From positions 1-64,000 of the forward strand of contig NZ_LGUC01000002.1 in assembly GCF_001307315.1 (NCBI RefSeq): a stretch of 64,000 nt of DNA. Reading direction: 5' to 3'. The notes beneath the pieces are model-generated. The model worked only from the letters and a program-made list of their open reading frames with translations. It had not been told where the DNA came from and did not search any database. The translations under genes were made by a program, and so were the position numbers. This document shows, piece after piece, positions 20,183 through 29,051 of this stretch. How positions within the stretch are numbered: the stretch's first letter is position 1; the number at the start of each line of letters is the position of its first letter. This stretch comes from Halolamina pelagica. Lineage in GTDB: Archaea > Halobacteriota > Halobacteria > Halobacteriales > Haloferacaceae.

Positions 20183-20357
20183 GCAGTCGGTCCCCCGCGA
20201 CGACAGTTCCGCGGATGCGACGACGTCACCGAGCGCGGTGGCGTCGACGAGCGGTCGCGTTCGAGGCGTCACGCGAACGAATGGGAGGGAAGCGCGAACG
20301 TTCGCGAACAGCTTGGCGGGCTGTGCGAACGTGAGTCCTACCTCCCGAGGTTCGTCG

Positions 20358-20957
20358 CTATCGCGTTTCGGGATACGACTGCGCGCCACCGTGACTGTTG
20401 CGGGCGACGAGTTCGACAGTCGCCGAGAGGTCTTCCTCCCGTCGCTCGCTCGATTCTTCGTAGTAGAGGACGGTCAGATCGAGGCAAGCGCGGAGCAGTT
20501 CGTTCGACGCAAACCGGTGGCGATCGGTACTCGGACCGACCGTCGCTGGCGGCTCCGACCGGAGATGGTGCTGGTAGAACAACAGCCCGTCGGGCCCGAG
20601 TGCCGCCTTGATGTCACTCAGCCGGTCGAGTACCCGGAAGAAGCTGATCGTCACGAGGTCGTATCGGTCCGCCGGATACTCGAACTCCGTTGCGTCTGCC
20701 TGGATCAGATTGATCCGGTCGTCGACGCCACGCGCCGCCGCGGTGGATTCGGTGATACGAAGCCCCTCGATAGATTGATCGACCGCGTCGACCTCGTACC
20801 CCTGTTCGGCGAGAAAAACCGCGTTGCGCCCTGTTCCACAGGCGACATCAAGCGCCCGTCCGTCGGCGGTGTCGTCGACGTACGTGCGTAACACCGAGGA
20901 GGGCTCCGGGTCGGACGGGTACGCACCAGTGCGAAATCGTTCGTCCCAGGAAGTCAT
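20358..20957 (-). CDS. Class I SAM-dependent methyltransferase
   Basis: ATG 20957 (MTSWDERFRTGAYPSDPEPS), 199 aa, intact. The SAM motif I is ALDVACGTGRNAVFLAEQG, the motif II acidic residue is in YEVDAVDQS, and motif III is RINLIQADATEFEYPADRYD. The size and the opening WDERF..G.YP match small tellurite-resistance/TehB-like and thiopurine methyltransferase-type proteins. Substrate not predictable. It reads away from NikR; the promoter region lies in the 250 bp between them. Confidence 0.8.
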   Translation of the reverse strand: MTSWDERFRTGAYPSDPEPSSVLRTYVDDTADGRALDVACGTGRNAVFLAEQGYEVDAVDQSIEGLRITESTAAARGVDDRINLIQADATEFEYPADRYDLVTISFFRVLDRLSDIKAALGPDGLLFYQHHLRSEPPATVGPSTDRHRFASNELLRACLDLTVLYYEESSERREEDLSATVELVARNSHGGAQSYPETR

Positions 20958-21208
20958 ACGGTCACGATGAGGCCCGCTGGCCTTGGTACTGTCTCTCCAG
21001 CGTCCTGGCCGGGGCAATAACGGGGTCAGTCTCACCGACGCGAGGCGACGCCGATGCAGTACCCCCCGCCAGCCGCTCAGTGGTGACAAACCCGACGTAG
21101 CAGAGTCAGCCCGGAAATCGGCGTCGACACAGGGCGCTCAGGGGCGGAATCGGCGTCGCGACAGGGCCGATACCAATATTTAATATTTGAACCCGCCTGA
21201 GTTGCTAT

Positions 21209-21637
21209 ATGAGCGTCGTCAGCGTCTCGATGCCCGAAGAGTTGCTCAATCGAATCGACCAGTTCGCGGACGATCACGGCTACACCGGTCGCAGTGAGGT
21301 AATCCGGGAGGCGAGTCGGAACCTCCTCGGCGAGTTCGAGGACAAGAAACTCGAAGGTCGGGATCTCATGGGCGTCGTGACAGTGGTGTTCGACTACGAA
21401 ACGACGAGCGTCGAGGAGAAGATGATGCACCTCCGTCACGAACACGAGGACATCGTCGCGTCGAACTTCCACAGCCACGTCGGCGGCCATCACTGCATGG
21501 AACTGTTCGTGCTGGAGGGATCGCTCGAAGATATTTCGACGTTCGTCGGTAAGATCCGAGCGACGAAAGACACCCTCACGGTCGACTACTCCGTGCTCCC
21601 GGTGGACGACTTCGGCCCGCTCGCCGATATGGACTAA
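21209..21637 (+). CDS. nikR: Nickel-responsive regulator NikR
   Basis: ATG 21209 ([20 protein letters not shown]), 142 aa. The N-terminal ribbon-helix-helix (residues 1-45) is followed by the ACT-like metal-binding domain with the ligands [14 protein letters not shown], matching the His-x-His...Cys nickel site of NikR. It lies 256 bp upstream of the CbiMNQO genes, which import cobalt or nickel, so it probably represses them when nickel is plentiful. An AT-rich near-palindrome AATATTTAATATT at about 21176-21188 lies just before its own start. Confidence 0.85.
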   Translation: MSVVSVSMPEELLNRIDQFADDHGYTGRSEVIREASRNLLGEFEDKKLEGRDLMGVVTVVFDYETTSVEEKMMHLRHEHEDIVASNFHSHVGGHHCMELFVLEGSLEDISTFVGKIRATKDTLTVDYSVLPVDDFGPLADMD

Positions 21638-21893
21638 GCCCGGGTTTCGCTCCTCCCTGCGGCCTCGTCGACGCGAGCAACACTGCCGCGCTCGGACTCC
21701 CTCTCCTCGGTTTTCCCCACCCTCAGCAGTCAGCCGTGGACGCGGAGTGCTGCGAGCGGTCGGATCGAGACACTGTACACCGACGGCTGTGTCGACGCGT
21801 CCTCCCAAGACACAGGGGTTCACCCGGTTATTATCTAGTTTCTCTGAATAGGGCAAGATTATTATAATCGTACTCTATATTGTTAACACAGAG
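21638..21893 (+). promoter_or_regulatory. nikR-cbiM intergenic region with promoter
   Basis: There is no gene here. An AT-rich stretch at about 21835-21890 contains ATTATTATAAT and CTATATTG, either of which can serve as the TATA box of cbiM (ATG 21894). No clear dyad matching a known NikR operator could be picked out by eye. Confidence 0.4.
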
Positions 21894-22573
21894 ATGGCAC
21901 ACATACACCTCGGAGAAGGCTCGTTCCCGCTATGGGCACTGATCCTCTGGACGCTGGTCGGTGCCGGACTGATCAGTGCCGTAGTCTACCGCGTCCGGAA
22001 AGGGGGGTCGAGACCAACCAGATCGCGCTCGCGGGCATCGGTGCGGCCGCGAGTTTCGCGATCTTCCAGCTGAACATCCCCGTCTGGGGCGGGATCCACA
22101 TGAACCTCACCGGCCTCGTGGGGATCCTGGCCGGACCACTGCTCGGGGCACTCATCGCTCTGGTCGTGAACATCTTCTCGGCGGCGCTCGGCCACGGGGC
22201 GGTCGGCCTGCTCGGCGCGAACACGCTCGTCAACGCGAGCGAAGCCATCGTGGCCTACTACGCGTTCAAGACGCTGATGGGGATGGACTGGGACGTCTTC
22301 CCCGCGGGCGCCAGTGCCGCGACGGTCGGCCTCTCGGCGGGCGCGTTCCTGATGGGGGCGATCATCGTCATCAGCGGCGTGAACGGAAGCGCGCTGCCGC
22401 GTGGCGACCTGACGATCGCCGTCGCCGGCCTCGTCGGGCTGAACCTCGGCGTCGCCGTCATCGAGGGGCTTCTGACGGGCTTCATCGTGCAGTTCCTGGC
22501 CTCCGTGCGACCCGACCTCGTCGGCCTCACCGATCGTGACGCCCACGAGGAGCCCAGCGAGGTGACCGCCTGA
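21894..22573 (+). CDS. cbiM: Energy-coupling factor substrate-binding membrane protein CbiM, one frameshift
   Basis: ATG 21894 starts MAHIHLGEGSFPLWALILW; the N-terminal His2-x-His4 pattern (MAHIH) is the metal-binding N-terminus of CbiM/NikM. A break in the G6 run at 22000-22005 is repaired by one G, giving RKGGVETNQIALAGIGAAA and 226 aa. Several membrane spans follow, with the conserved GGIHMNLTG and NIFSAALGHGAVGLLGAN blocks. It is the S-component for Co2+ or Ni2+ uptake. The stop overlaps the next start (TGATG). Confidence 0.85.
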
Positions 22574-22902
22574 TGCAGCGCTGGAAGCAGTACGGTGGGC
22601 TGACAGCCCTCTTCGCTTCCTTCCTCGCCGCGGGCTACTGGGGGTTCATCGCGACCGGCGGGGCCGTGCCGTGGGCCAAGCGCTCCGCACAGGCACTCCA
22701 GCGCGGCGTGCAGGAAGGCAGCGGCGCGCTCGTCGACTTCGGCCGCGGCGTCGTCGTCGCCGGCCCGATCCGCAAGGGCGGGCTGCTGGTCGAGTTCGGG
22801 GGGCTCGTCGCCCTGCTCGTCGTGTTCGGCATCGGACTGTACGTCTACGTCGACCGCTACGGCGGCTTCGGGGACGATGACCGCTCGGCTCGATACCCGT
22901 GA
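22573..22902 (+). CDS. Small two-span membrane protein, CbiN-like position
   Basis: ATG 22573 (MQRWKQYGGLTALFASFLAA), 109 aa. Membrane spans lie near each end (LTALFASFLAAGYWGF and GLVALLVVFGIGLYVYV) with an amphipathic middle. The two-span topology and the place between cbiM and cbiQ match CbiN, the small auxiliary subunit, although sequence resemblance is weak. Start overlaps the cbiM stop; end overlaps the cbiQ start. Confidence 0.65.
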   Translation: MQRWKQYGGLTALFASFLAAGYWGFIATGGAVPWAKRSAQALQRGVQEGSGALVDFGRGVVVAGPIRKGGLLVEFGGLVALLVVFGIGLYVYVDRYGGFGDDDRSARYP

Positions 22903-23711
22903 CGGCACTCTCGAATCACGTTCCGGATCCGCGCCTCATCACGGCGTTCGCCGAGCGGCGCGACGGGCCGCTGCACCGCGTCAACCCCTGGACGAAGGTC
23001 GGTATCGCCGGCGCGCTCGTCCTCGGGGTGACGGTGTTCGACCGGCTCGCGCTCCTGGCCGCGCTATACGGGGGCGTCCTCGTCGTCTACGGCGTGGCCG
23101 GACTGCCGTATCGACGGCTTGCCGGCTGGTACACCCTGCCGCTGCTGTTCCTCGTCTCGGTTGCCGTCCCGTTGGCGTTTCTCGAACCCGGGACGCCGGT
23201 CGGAGGGGCGCTCGCGACGCCGGTCGGTGAGCTTTCGGTCACGTGGGCGGGCCTCGTGCTCTTCTTGGAGTTGAGCTGTCGATCGCTCACGGTCGCCACG
23301 TTTGCGCTGACGGCGTCGATGACGACCAAGTACACCCACGTCGCGTACATGCTCGGTCGGTTGCTCCCCCGGCCGATCGACCAGATCGCGTTGCTGACGT
23401 ACCGGTTCACGTTCGTCATGCTCGAGACGCTCGAGGACCTCGTGAAAGCCGCGCTCTCGCGTGGCGCGAACGTCTCGGAGTTCTGGTCGAACAAACGCCT
23501 GTACGCCAGGATCCTCGGCATGACGATGCTGTCGGCGATCGAGCAGTCCGAACGGCTCGTCAAGTCCATGGAGGCCAGGGGGTACGACGGCGACATCACG
23601 CTGTACGGCGCCGTGTCGCGGCCGCCGGCCCACGAACTGGGCATCGTGGCCGGGAGCTACGTGGCTGTCGTCGGCTACGCGGTGGTCGCGGGCTCCGGGG
23701 TGGGGCTGTGA
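22899..23711 (+). CDS. cbiQ: ECF transporter transmembrane (T) component CbiQ
   Basis: GTG 22899 overlaps the upstream stop (GTGA). The 270-residue protein has five or six membrane spans and the cytoplasmic coupling helices with the Ala-Arg-Gly signatures AALSRGANVSEF and KSMEARGYDGDI, diagnostic for ECF T-components. It transmits ATP-driven motion from CbiO to CbiM. It ends overlapping the cbiO start. Confidence 0.85.
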   Translation: MTALSNHVPDPRLITAFAERRDGPLHRVNPWTKVGIAGALVLGVTVFDRLALLAALYGGVLVVYGVAGLPYRRLAGWYTLPLLFLVSVAVPLAFLEPGTPVGGALATPVGELSVTWAGLVLFLELSCRSLTVATFALTASMTTKYTHVAYMLGRLLPRPIDQIALLTYRFTFVMLETLEDLVKAALSRGANVSEFWSNKRLYARILGMTMLSAIEQSERLVKSMEARGYDGDITLYGAVSRPPAHELGIVAGSYVAVVGYAVVAGSGVGL

Positions 23712-24577
23712 GCCGGGACGACTCGCCGCTGGTCGACCTCCAGTGTGAGGCCCACACCTACCCCGACGGCACGGTCGGCATGCACGACGTCGACTTCTCG
23801 GTGTACCGTGACGAAGTCGTCGCCCTCGTCGGCGGCAACGGCGCGGGGAAGTCGACGCTCCTCGAACACCTCAACGCCACGCTCGTGCCCGACGACGGCG
23901 AACTCGTCGTCGACGGCAGGCCGATCACCGACGACACCAAAGCACACGCACGGAAAGAAGTCGGGTTCGTCTTCCAGGACGCCGACACGCAACTCGTCGC
24001 ACCGACGGTCCTCGATGACGTGATGTTCGGCCTCCAGAACTACGGCGTCCCCGGAGACCAAGCGAAAGTGCGCGTCCGTGAGGCGCTCGCTACCGTCGAC
24101 GCGAGCCACCTCGAAGACCGCATCCCCCACTACCTGAGCGGCGGCGAGAAACGCCTCGTCGGCCTCGCCGGCGTACTCGTTCTCGACCCGAGCGTGGTCG
24201 TCCTGGACGAACCGCTCGCGGGGCTCGACCCCGAACGGTCCCAGCTGGTCGCCGACCGGATTCAGCAGGTTCACGAGGAGGGTATCAGCGTCGTCCTCTC
24301 GACACACGACCTCGAGTTCGCGGCCGAAGTCGCCGATCGCGTCTGTGTGATGGCCGACGGGAACGTCGTCGGGAGCGGGACGCCCAGCGAGGTGTTCTAC
24401 GACGACGCGCTGTTGGCACGAGCGAACCTTCACCCGCCGAGTGCCGTTCGGATCGCTCGCGATGCGGGGCTCGCAGCGACGGCCCGACCGGTGACGGAGT
24501 CGGACCTCGTGGCGCTCCTGGCTGACGCCGCCGACCCGGACGCCGTGGCGTCGCCCGACGCCAGGGCCCAGGACTGA
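23708..24577 (+). CDS. cbiO: ECF transporter ATPase CbiO
   Basis: GTG 23708 overlaps the cbiQ stop (GTGA). The 289-residue ATPase has Walker A (VGGNGAGKST), Q-loop (VFQDADTQL), signature (LSGGEKRLVGLAGVL), Walker B (VVVLDEP), D-loop (AGLDP) and H-loop (STHD). The QDADTQL segment is typical of ECF ATPases. Frame intact. Last gene of the cbiM-N-Q-O operon, which would import cobalt or nickel for cobalamin or metalloenzymes. Confidence 0.9.
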   Translation: MSRDDSPLVDLQCEAHTYPDGTVGMHDVDFSVYRDEVVALVGGNGAGKSTLLEHLNATLVPDDGELVVDGRPITDDTKAHARKEVGFVFQDADTQLVAPTVLDDVMFGLQNYGVPGDQAKVRVREALATVDASHLEDRIPHYLSGGEKRLVGLAGVLVLDPSVVVLDEPLAGLDPERSQLVADRIQQVHEEGISVVLSTHDLEFAAEVADRVCVMADGNVVGSGTPSEVFYDDALLARANLHPPSAVRIARDAGLAATARPVTESDLVALLADAADPDAVASPDARAQD

Positions 24578-24621
24578 GAGCCGTTCTCGCAGCCTCCGAC
24601 GGCACCGCCGGTGGGCTCCCC

Positions 24622-26277
24622 TTACTCGCCGAACCGGCGCTCTTCGCGCTCGCGGAGTTCGACCCGGCGGGTCTTCCCGGAGGCCGTCTTCGGGAGTTCG
24701 TCGACGTACTCGATCCGGCGCGGATACTTGTACGGTGCCGTCTGCTCTTTCATGTAGGTCTGCAGCGTGTCGGTGAGGTCGTCGTCGCCCTCGTAGCCGT
24801 CGGCGAGGACGACGTACGCCTTGACGACGTTACCGCGTTCCTCGTGGGGGGAGCCGACGGCGGCAGCCTCGGCGACGGCGTCGTGAGAGACCAGTGCGTC
24901 CTCGACCTCGAAGGGGCCGATCCGGTAGCCCGAGGAGATGATGATGTCGTCGGCGCGCCCCTCGAAGAAGAAGTAGCCGTCCTCGTCCTCACGGGCCAGG
25001 TCGCCGGTCCGGTAGTAGTCGCCGTCGAAGGTCCGTTCGTCGAGGTGGGGTTTCTCGTAGTAGCTGTCGAACGTGCCCGGACAGTCCACGGGTACCGCGA
25101 TCTCGCCGATCTCGCCCTGCTCGACTTCCGTTTCCGCCTGCGTGTCGATGATCGTCGTCCCGAGCCCGGGCGTCGGCTTGCCCATCGAGCCTTCCTTCAC
25201 GTCGATCCCGGGGTAGTTCGTGACGAGTGCGACGGTCTCGGTCTGCCCGTATCCGTCCCGTGGGGTGATGCCGTACGCGTCCTGGATCGCCTCGATCGGC
25301 TCGCGGTTCAGGGGCTCGCCGGCCGAGAGCGCCTCGACGAGATCGAGATCGTACTGGGAGAGGTCGGTCTGGGTGAACATCCGGTACTGGGTCGGGACCG
25401 CACAGAGCCGGGTCACCCCCTCCTCGGCCATCACCGACAGGAACTCGTCGGCGTCGAACTCGCCCTGATAGAGGAGCTGTCGGGCGCCGGTCGTGAGCCC
25501 GACGCCGACGGGCGACCAGAACCACTTCGCCCAGCCGGTTCCGGTGGTGGCCCACAGCAGTTCCTCGTCGAGATCAACGCCGTCCCCTTCGACGCCCGCC
25601 GGCTGCTCGCCGTCGGCACTGACACCCCACCAGTAGGGGGCGTTGATCAGCTCGAACGCCCGGAGCCAGCGGTGCCGGTGGAGCACGGGTTTGGGCTGGC
25701 CGGTCGTCCCCGAAGTGTAGTTGATGCTCATCGGGTCATCGGCGCCGACTGCGGGCCCGTCGTGGTCGATGTCGGCGCCGTCGATCAGGTCGGCGAACGA
25801 CTCCCAGCCGTCGGGGGCCCCGTCGAGCGCGATCGTCGTTTCGAGGGGCGTCTCCTCGAGCACCGGATCGACCATATCGACGAGCGACTCGTGGGCGACG
25901 ACGGTCGTCGCTTCGCAGTCGTTCGCACGGAAGGCGATGTCCTTGGGCTTCAGCATCGCCGAACAGGGGACGAGGAGCGCCCCACGCTTGAGCGCCCCCA
26001 GCTGGATCGCGAAGGCGTCGGGGTGGCGCGGGAACAGGTGCATCACGCGGTCGCCGTCGCCGACGCCCAGCGACGCCAACGCGTTCGCAAAGCGGTTCAT
26101 GTCGTCCCGGATGTCGGCGTACGTCCGCTCGGTTCGCGTGCCCTCCCCGTCGAGGAACGTAACCGCGACGCGGTCCCCGAACGCCTCGGCGTGCTCCTCG
26201 ATCGTCGACGTGATCGAGTAATCGCTCGGGATGTCCCACTCGAACCCCTCGACAGCAGCCGCGTAGTCAACAGACAT
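24622..26277 (-). CDS. AMP-forming acyl-CoA synthetase
   Basis: ATG 26277 (MSVDYAAAVEGFEWDIPSDY), 551 aa, intact. Core motifs: INYTSGTTGQPKP (A3, ATP phosphate loop), GYGQTE (A5), DYYRTGDLAREDEDGYFFFEGR (A7-A8) and the catalytic Lys in PKTASGKTRRVELRERE (A10). This is the acetyl/medium-chain acyl-CoA synthetase family, activating a carboxylate as acyl-AMP and then acyl-CoA. Substrate cannot be fixed from sequence; the WW motif near residue 215 is seen in short- to medium-chain ligases. Confidence 0.85.
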   Translation of the reverse strand: MSVDYAAAVEGFEWDIPSDYSITSTIEEHAEAFGDRVAVTFLDGEGTRTERTYADIRDDMNRFANALASLGVGDGDRVMHLFPRHPDAFAIQLGALKRGALLVPCSAMLKPKDIAFRANDCEATTVVAHESLVDMVDPVLEETPLETTIALDGAPDGWESFADLIDGADIDHDGPAVGADDPMSINYTSGTTGQPKPVLHRHRWLRAFELINAPYWWGVSADGEQPAGVEGDGVDLDEELLWATTGTGWAKWFWSPVGVGLTTGARQLLYQGEFDADEFLSVMAEEGVTRLCAVPTQYRMFTQTDLSQYDLDLVEALSAGEPLNREPIEAIQDAYGITPRDGYGQTETVALVTNYPGIDVKEGSMGKPTPGLGTTIIDTQAETEVEQGEIGEIAVPVDCPGTFDSYYEKPHLDERTFDGDYYRTGDLAREDEDGYFFFEGRADDIIISSGYRIGPFEVEDALVSHDAVAEAAAVGSPHEERGNVVKAYVVLADGYEGDDDLTDTLQTYMKEQTAPYKYPRRIEYVDELPKTASGKTRRVELREREERRFGE

Positions 26278-26448
26278 ACGTGTCAGATGCGACGGTCAAC
26301 GTGATATAGTTCACGACGACTGCGACGGGGTGCACTGCACCCGCCTCACGGAGTGACACACGGAACCATGCGTTCAGCAGTGGAGTTCCCGGTTGGAACA
26401 GTCGCTGCCGACCACCTCCTGCCTGCGAGCGGCCCCAGGGCCGGGTAC

Positions 26449-26456
26449 GCTTATAC
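26449..26456 (+). promoter_or_regulatory. TATA box for the split-barrel gene
   Basis: The sequence GCTTATACTG lies 23-30 nt before ATG 26479, the classic spacing for a leaderless haloarchaeal mRNA. It decides in favour of 26479 over the upstream in-frame ATG at 26368. Confidence 0.6.
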
Positions 26457-26478
26457 TGGGTGTCCGTGTAACAACACT

Positions 26479-26940
26479 ATGGAACACGTCGAATACGCGT
26501 ACACCAACGGGATGGACGACGCCGAAGTCGCCGAGCGATTGCGGACGGCCGAGACCGGAGTGCTCTCCCTCTCGAACGACGGTGACGCGTACGCGGTCCC
26601 GCTGGCGCACGTCTACGACGACGGGAGGCTGTACTTCCGCGTCGGGGGGACCGACGACAGCAAGAAACAGACGTTCCTGGAAACGACGGAGACGGCCTGT
26701 TACGTGCTGTACGGCACCGAACCGACCGAGGACCCGAACGAACTCGAGTCCTGGAGCGTCATCGTCACCGGCCAGCTGAGCGAGCTCCCCGAGTCGGAAC
26801 ACGGCCGGTTCGATACAGCGGCCATCAACCGCGAGTTCACCCCCATTCGCGTGTTCGACGAGGGGATCGACGAGCTCGACATCTCGATCCTCGAACTCGA
26901 GATCGACACGGTCACGGGGCGATCGACGTCGTCTGCGTGA
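26479..26940 (+). CDS. Pyridoxamine 5'-phosphate oxidase-like FMN-binding split-barrel protein
   Basis: ATG 26479 (MEHVEYAYTNGMDDAEVAER), 153 aa. The split-barrel strands TGVLSLSNDGDAYAVPLAHV, GRLYFRVGG and ETACYVLYG and the tail IRVFDEGIDELDISILELEI match the haloarchaeal PPOX/nitroimidazole-resistance-type flavin proteins. FMN binding is expected. The role may be general flavin or F420-type redox or heme handling; it is not specific from sequence. Confidence 0.75.
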   Translation: MEHVEYAYTNGMDDAEVAERLRTAETGVLSLSNDGDAYAVPLAHVYDDGRLYFRVGGTDDSKKQTFLETTETACYVLYGTEPTEDPNELESWSVIVTGQLSELPESEHGRFDTAAINREFTPIRVFDEGIDELDISILELEIDTVTGRSTSSA

Positions 26941-27003
26941 CGGTCCCGGGAGATCGGGGACGGGTCATTTTTTCACGCAGGTCGTCCCAATGGTGAACGC
27001 ACG

Positions 27004-27723
27004 ATGGTCCCCTTGACACGCCGTACCCTCCTCTCCAGCGTCGCCGGAGTGTCTGCCGCGCTCGCTGGCTGTAGCGGGATCGGTGAGAGCGACGGCGGAT
27101 CGACACGAACAGCACCGCGCGACGACAGCCCGGACGGGCCGATGTCCGGGTCGACGACGGAGCCGGAAACGCTGCTGCTGCGGATGAACGCCGATCGCCC
27201 GCCGATCTGGCTCGCAGAGCCCGGCGAGGACGACGGGCGGCCGACAGTCCGCCAGCAAAATCGGTGGCGCAACCACGTCATCGTCGACGAGGCGTCCCGG
27301 GCCGACCGGGTCACTGTCGCCGAGGCCGCGGACCGCGAGGCAGTCGACGAGTTCCTCGCGGCGACGGAGTTCGGCGACGAGACCGTCTACATCGAGATGG
27401 GTGAAGTCCGAGAGTGCTTCCGGCTCGAACTCTGCCACGTCAGCTGGTCGGCGAGTGAGATCTCGACGGACTACACCCGCAAGACTCGTCCGTACACGGA
27501 CCACTGCGAGGTCGACGAGTCGGTCATCGAGGCGCGGCTGATCCGGATCCCGAGCCCGCTCGACGACGACGAGGTGAACGGGTTCTCTTCCTCGATCGGC
27601 ACCGGCGCGTGCGACCGCCACCGGACAACGGTGGACGGGGAGGGCGGCGCCAGTCCGACGATCCCGAGGGAGAACTCGACGGCGACCGAGACGCCCACGG
27701 CCGACTCCGGGGGTGAGCAGTGA
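27004..27723 (+). CDS. Tat-exported lipoprotein A
   Basis: ATG 27004 (MVPLTRRTLLSSVAGVSAAL) has a twin-arginine signal and the lipobox LAGC at residue about 22, so it is probably exported folded and lipid-anchored. The mature part has a Ser/Thr/Gly linker, a domain with several Cys (ECFRLELCHVSW, DHCEVDES, GACDRH) that may form disulfides, and a Thr/Ser-rich tail suited to glycosylation. Family not recognised. Its stop overlaps the next start, so both lipoproteins form one operon. Confidence 0.65.
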   Translation: MVPLTRRTLLSSVAGVSAALAGCSGIGESDGGSTRTAPRDDSPDGPMSGSTTEPETLLLRMNADRPPIWLAEPGEDDGRPTVRQQNRWRNHVIVDEASRADRVTVAEAADREAVDEFLAATEFGDETVYIEMGEVRECFRLELCHVSWSASEISTDYTRKTRPYTDHCEVDESVIEARLIRIPSPLDDDEVNGFSSSIGTGACDRHRTTVDGEGGASPTIPRENSTATETPTADSGGEQ

Positions 27724-29030
27724 TGGACGAAGATCGATCCACCGCGTCGGCGGGCAGTCGGTTGACCCGACGCGGACTGCTGGCCGCGGCTGGCGCGAGT
27801 GCGCTGGCCGGGTGTAGCGGCCTCCCCGAGTTCGGCGAGTCCTCGGAGCCGACGATCCGTGCCTACGACCTGCCGAACATCGATCGCCGGGAGCACCCGG
27901 AGCCAGTCGTCCCCGAATCCGTTCCCGTCGACGTTGCGCCGGCGTACTTCGACGCGACCCGGGACAGGGTCACGACGCTCCTCGCGGAGATCCCGACCCC
28001 GCTCGGGCCCGAAGAGATCCCGAACGGGTACATCCGTGAACGACTCGTCGACGCCGCGAGCGACGCCGCCGACAGGCTCAGCGAGGCACAGGGCGCGCCG
28101 ACGCAGTTCGCCGCGCTCACGGCGCTCCATCGGGCGCGTGCCGAAGCCCGGTACGCCGCCGCCGGGTGGGCGGTCGTCGCGGAGGATCGCTCGGCGGAGA
28201 CGCTCGCGGAAGCGCATCAGCAGGTTGTCGCTGACGCCCAGTCCGCCAGAACCGACCACGAGTACGTCGGCAGCGACCCAGTCCGGGCGGCGCTCGTCCA
28301 CCACCGGATCGAGAACCTGCTGCAGCGGGCGATCGACAGCGACGAGCCGCGGCGGGAGGACAGTCGGCTGCTCCACGTCGCGGAGTGGGGAGAAACAGTC
28401 GAGTCCGCCCGAGCGTACCGCGACGACGCCGATCACCTCGACGAGCAGTTCAGGGCGTCGCTCCCGGCCGACGCGGGGACGGTCGAAGCGACGCTCTCCG
28501 GCGCTACCGAGACGCTGTTCGCCGATGTGCACTCCCAGCAGTCGGACGTTCCGCCGGAGCCGACCGCCGAGGACTGGGGCCTGCACGAACTCGTGATCGA
28601 CGAACTCCGCCAGCGGGTCAAGATCGGGCCGGTTCAGGCTGCGGACGCGGACGGGCCAGCCAGTGGCGTCGTCGAGGCGAACCGACAGCTCACGCGGTTT
28701 GCGGCGCTCGATCGGCTGCAAGAGCGCATCGACAGTGGCGAGCTGTCCCGCCCGGAGAGTGCCGCGGCAGTCCGGGAGGTGCGCTCGGCGGCCTACGACG
28801 CACTCGAGACCGCACTCGCGGAGAGTGACGCGCCGGAGCTCACGCGAACGGCGATCACGAACGCCGGCTGGCGCGTGGCCCACGCCGACTGGGAGCTGGC
28901 CCGGTACGAGGGCGAGTTCCCCGTCTCGCGTCTCGATCGCACGATCGCCGAGTACGCCGTCGGGACGGCGGTCGCACGGGTTGCGCCGGGCGTCGCCGAA
29001 TCGACGGTCGAGACGCTCGAACGGGCCTGA
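27723..29030 (+). CDS. Tat-exported lipoprotein B
   Basis: ATG 27723 (GTG 27720 also possible) overlaps the upstream stop. The signal SRLTRRGLLAAAGASALAGC has the twin Arg and lipobox. The mature protein of about 400 residues is almost wholly alpha-helical with many Ala/Arg/Glu residues, resembling a helical-bundle extracytoplasmic domain. No catalytic motif found. Functions as a surface-anchored partner of lipoprotein A, by inference from the operon only. Confidence 0.65.
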   Translation: MDEDRSTASAGSRLTRRGLLAAAGASALAGCSGLPEFGESSEPTIRAYDLPNIDRREHPEPVVPESVPVDVAPAYFDATRDRVTTLLAEIPTPLGPEEIPNGYIRERLVDAASDAADRLSEAQGAPTQFAALTALHRARAEARYAAAGWAVVAEDRSAETLAEAHQQVVADAQSARTDHEYVGSDPVRAALVHHRIENLLQRAIDSDEPRREDSRLLHVAEWGETVESARAYRDDADHLDEQFRASLPADAGTVEATLSGATETLFADVHSQQSDVPPEPTAEDWGLHELVIDELRQRVKIGPVQAADADGPASGVVEANRQLTRFAALDRLQERIDSGELSRPESAAAVREVRSAAYDALETALAESDAPELTRTAITNAGWRVAHADWELARYEGEFPVSRLDRTIAEYAVGTAVARVAPGVAESTVETLERA

Positions 29031-29051
29031 GCGGCCGGGGCCGACGGCTGA

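Noticed and set aside
24844-26304. Long + strand open frame opposite the acyl-CoA synthetase
   Set aside because: It mirrors the codon pattern of an intact, motif-complete gene; GC-rich codons leave the antisense open. Its protein is Arg/Val/Gly-rich with no motif.
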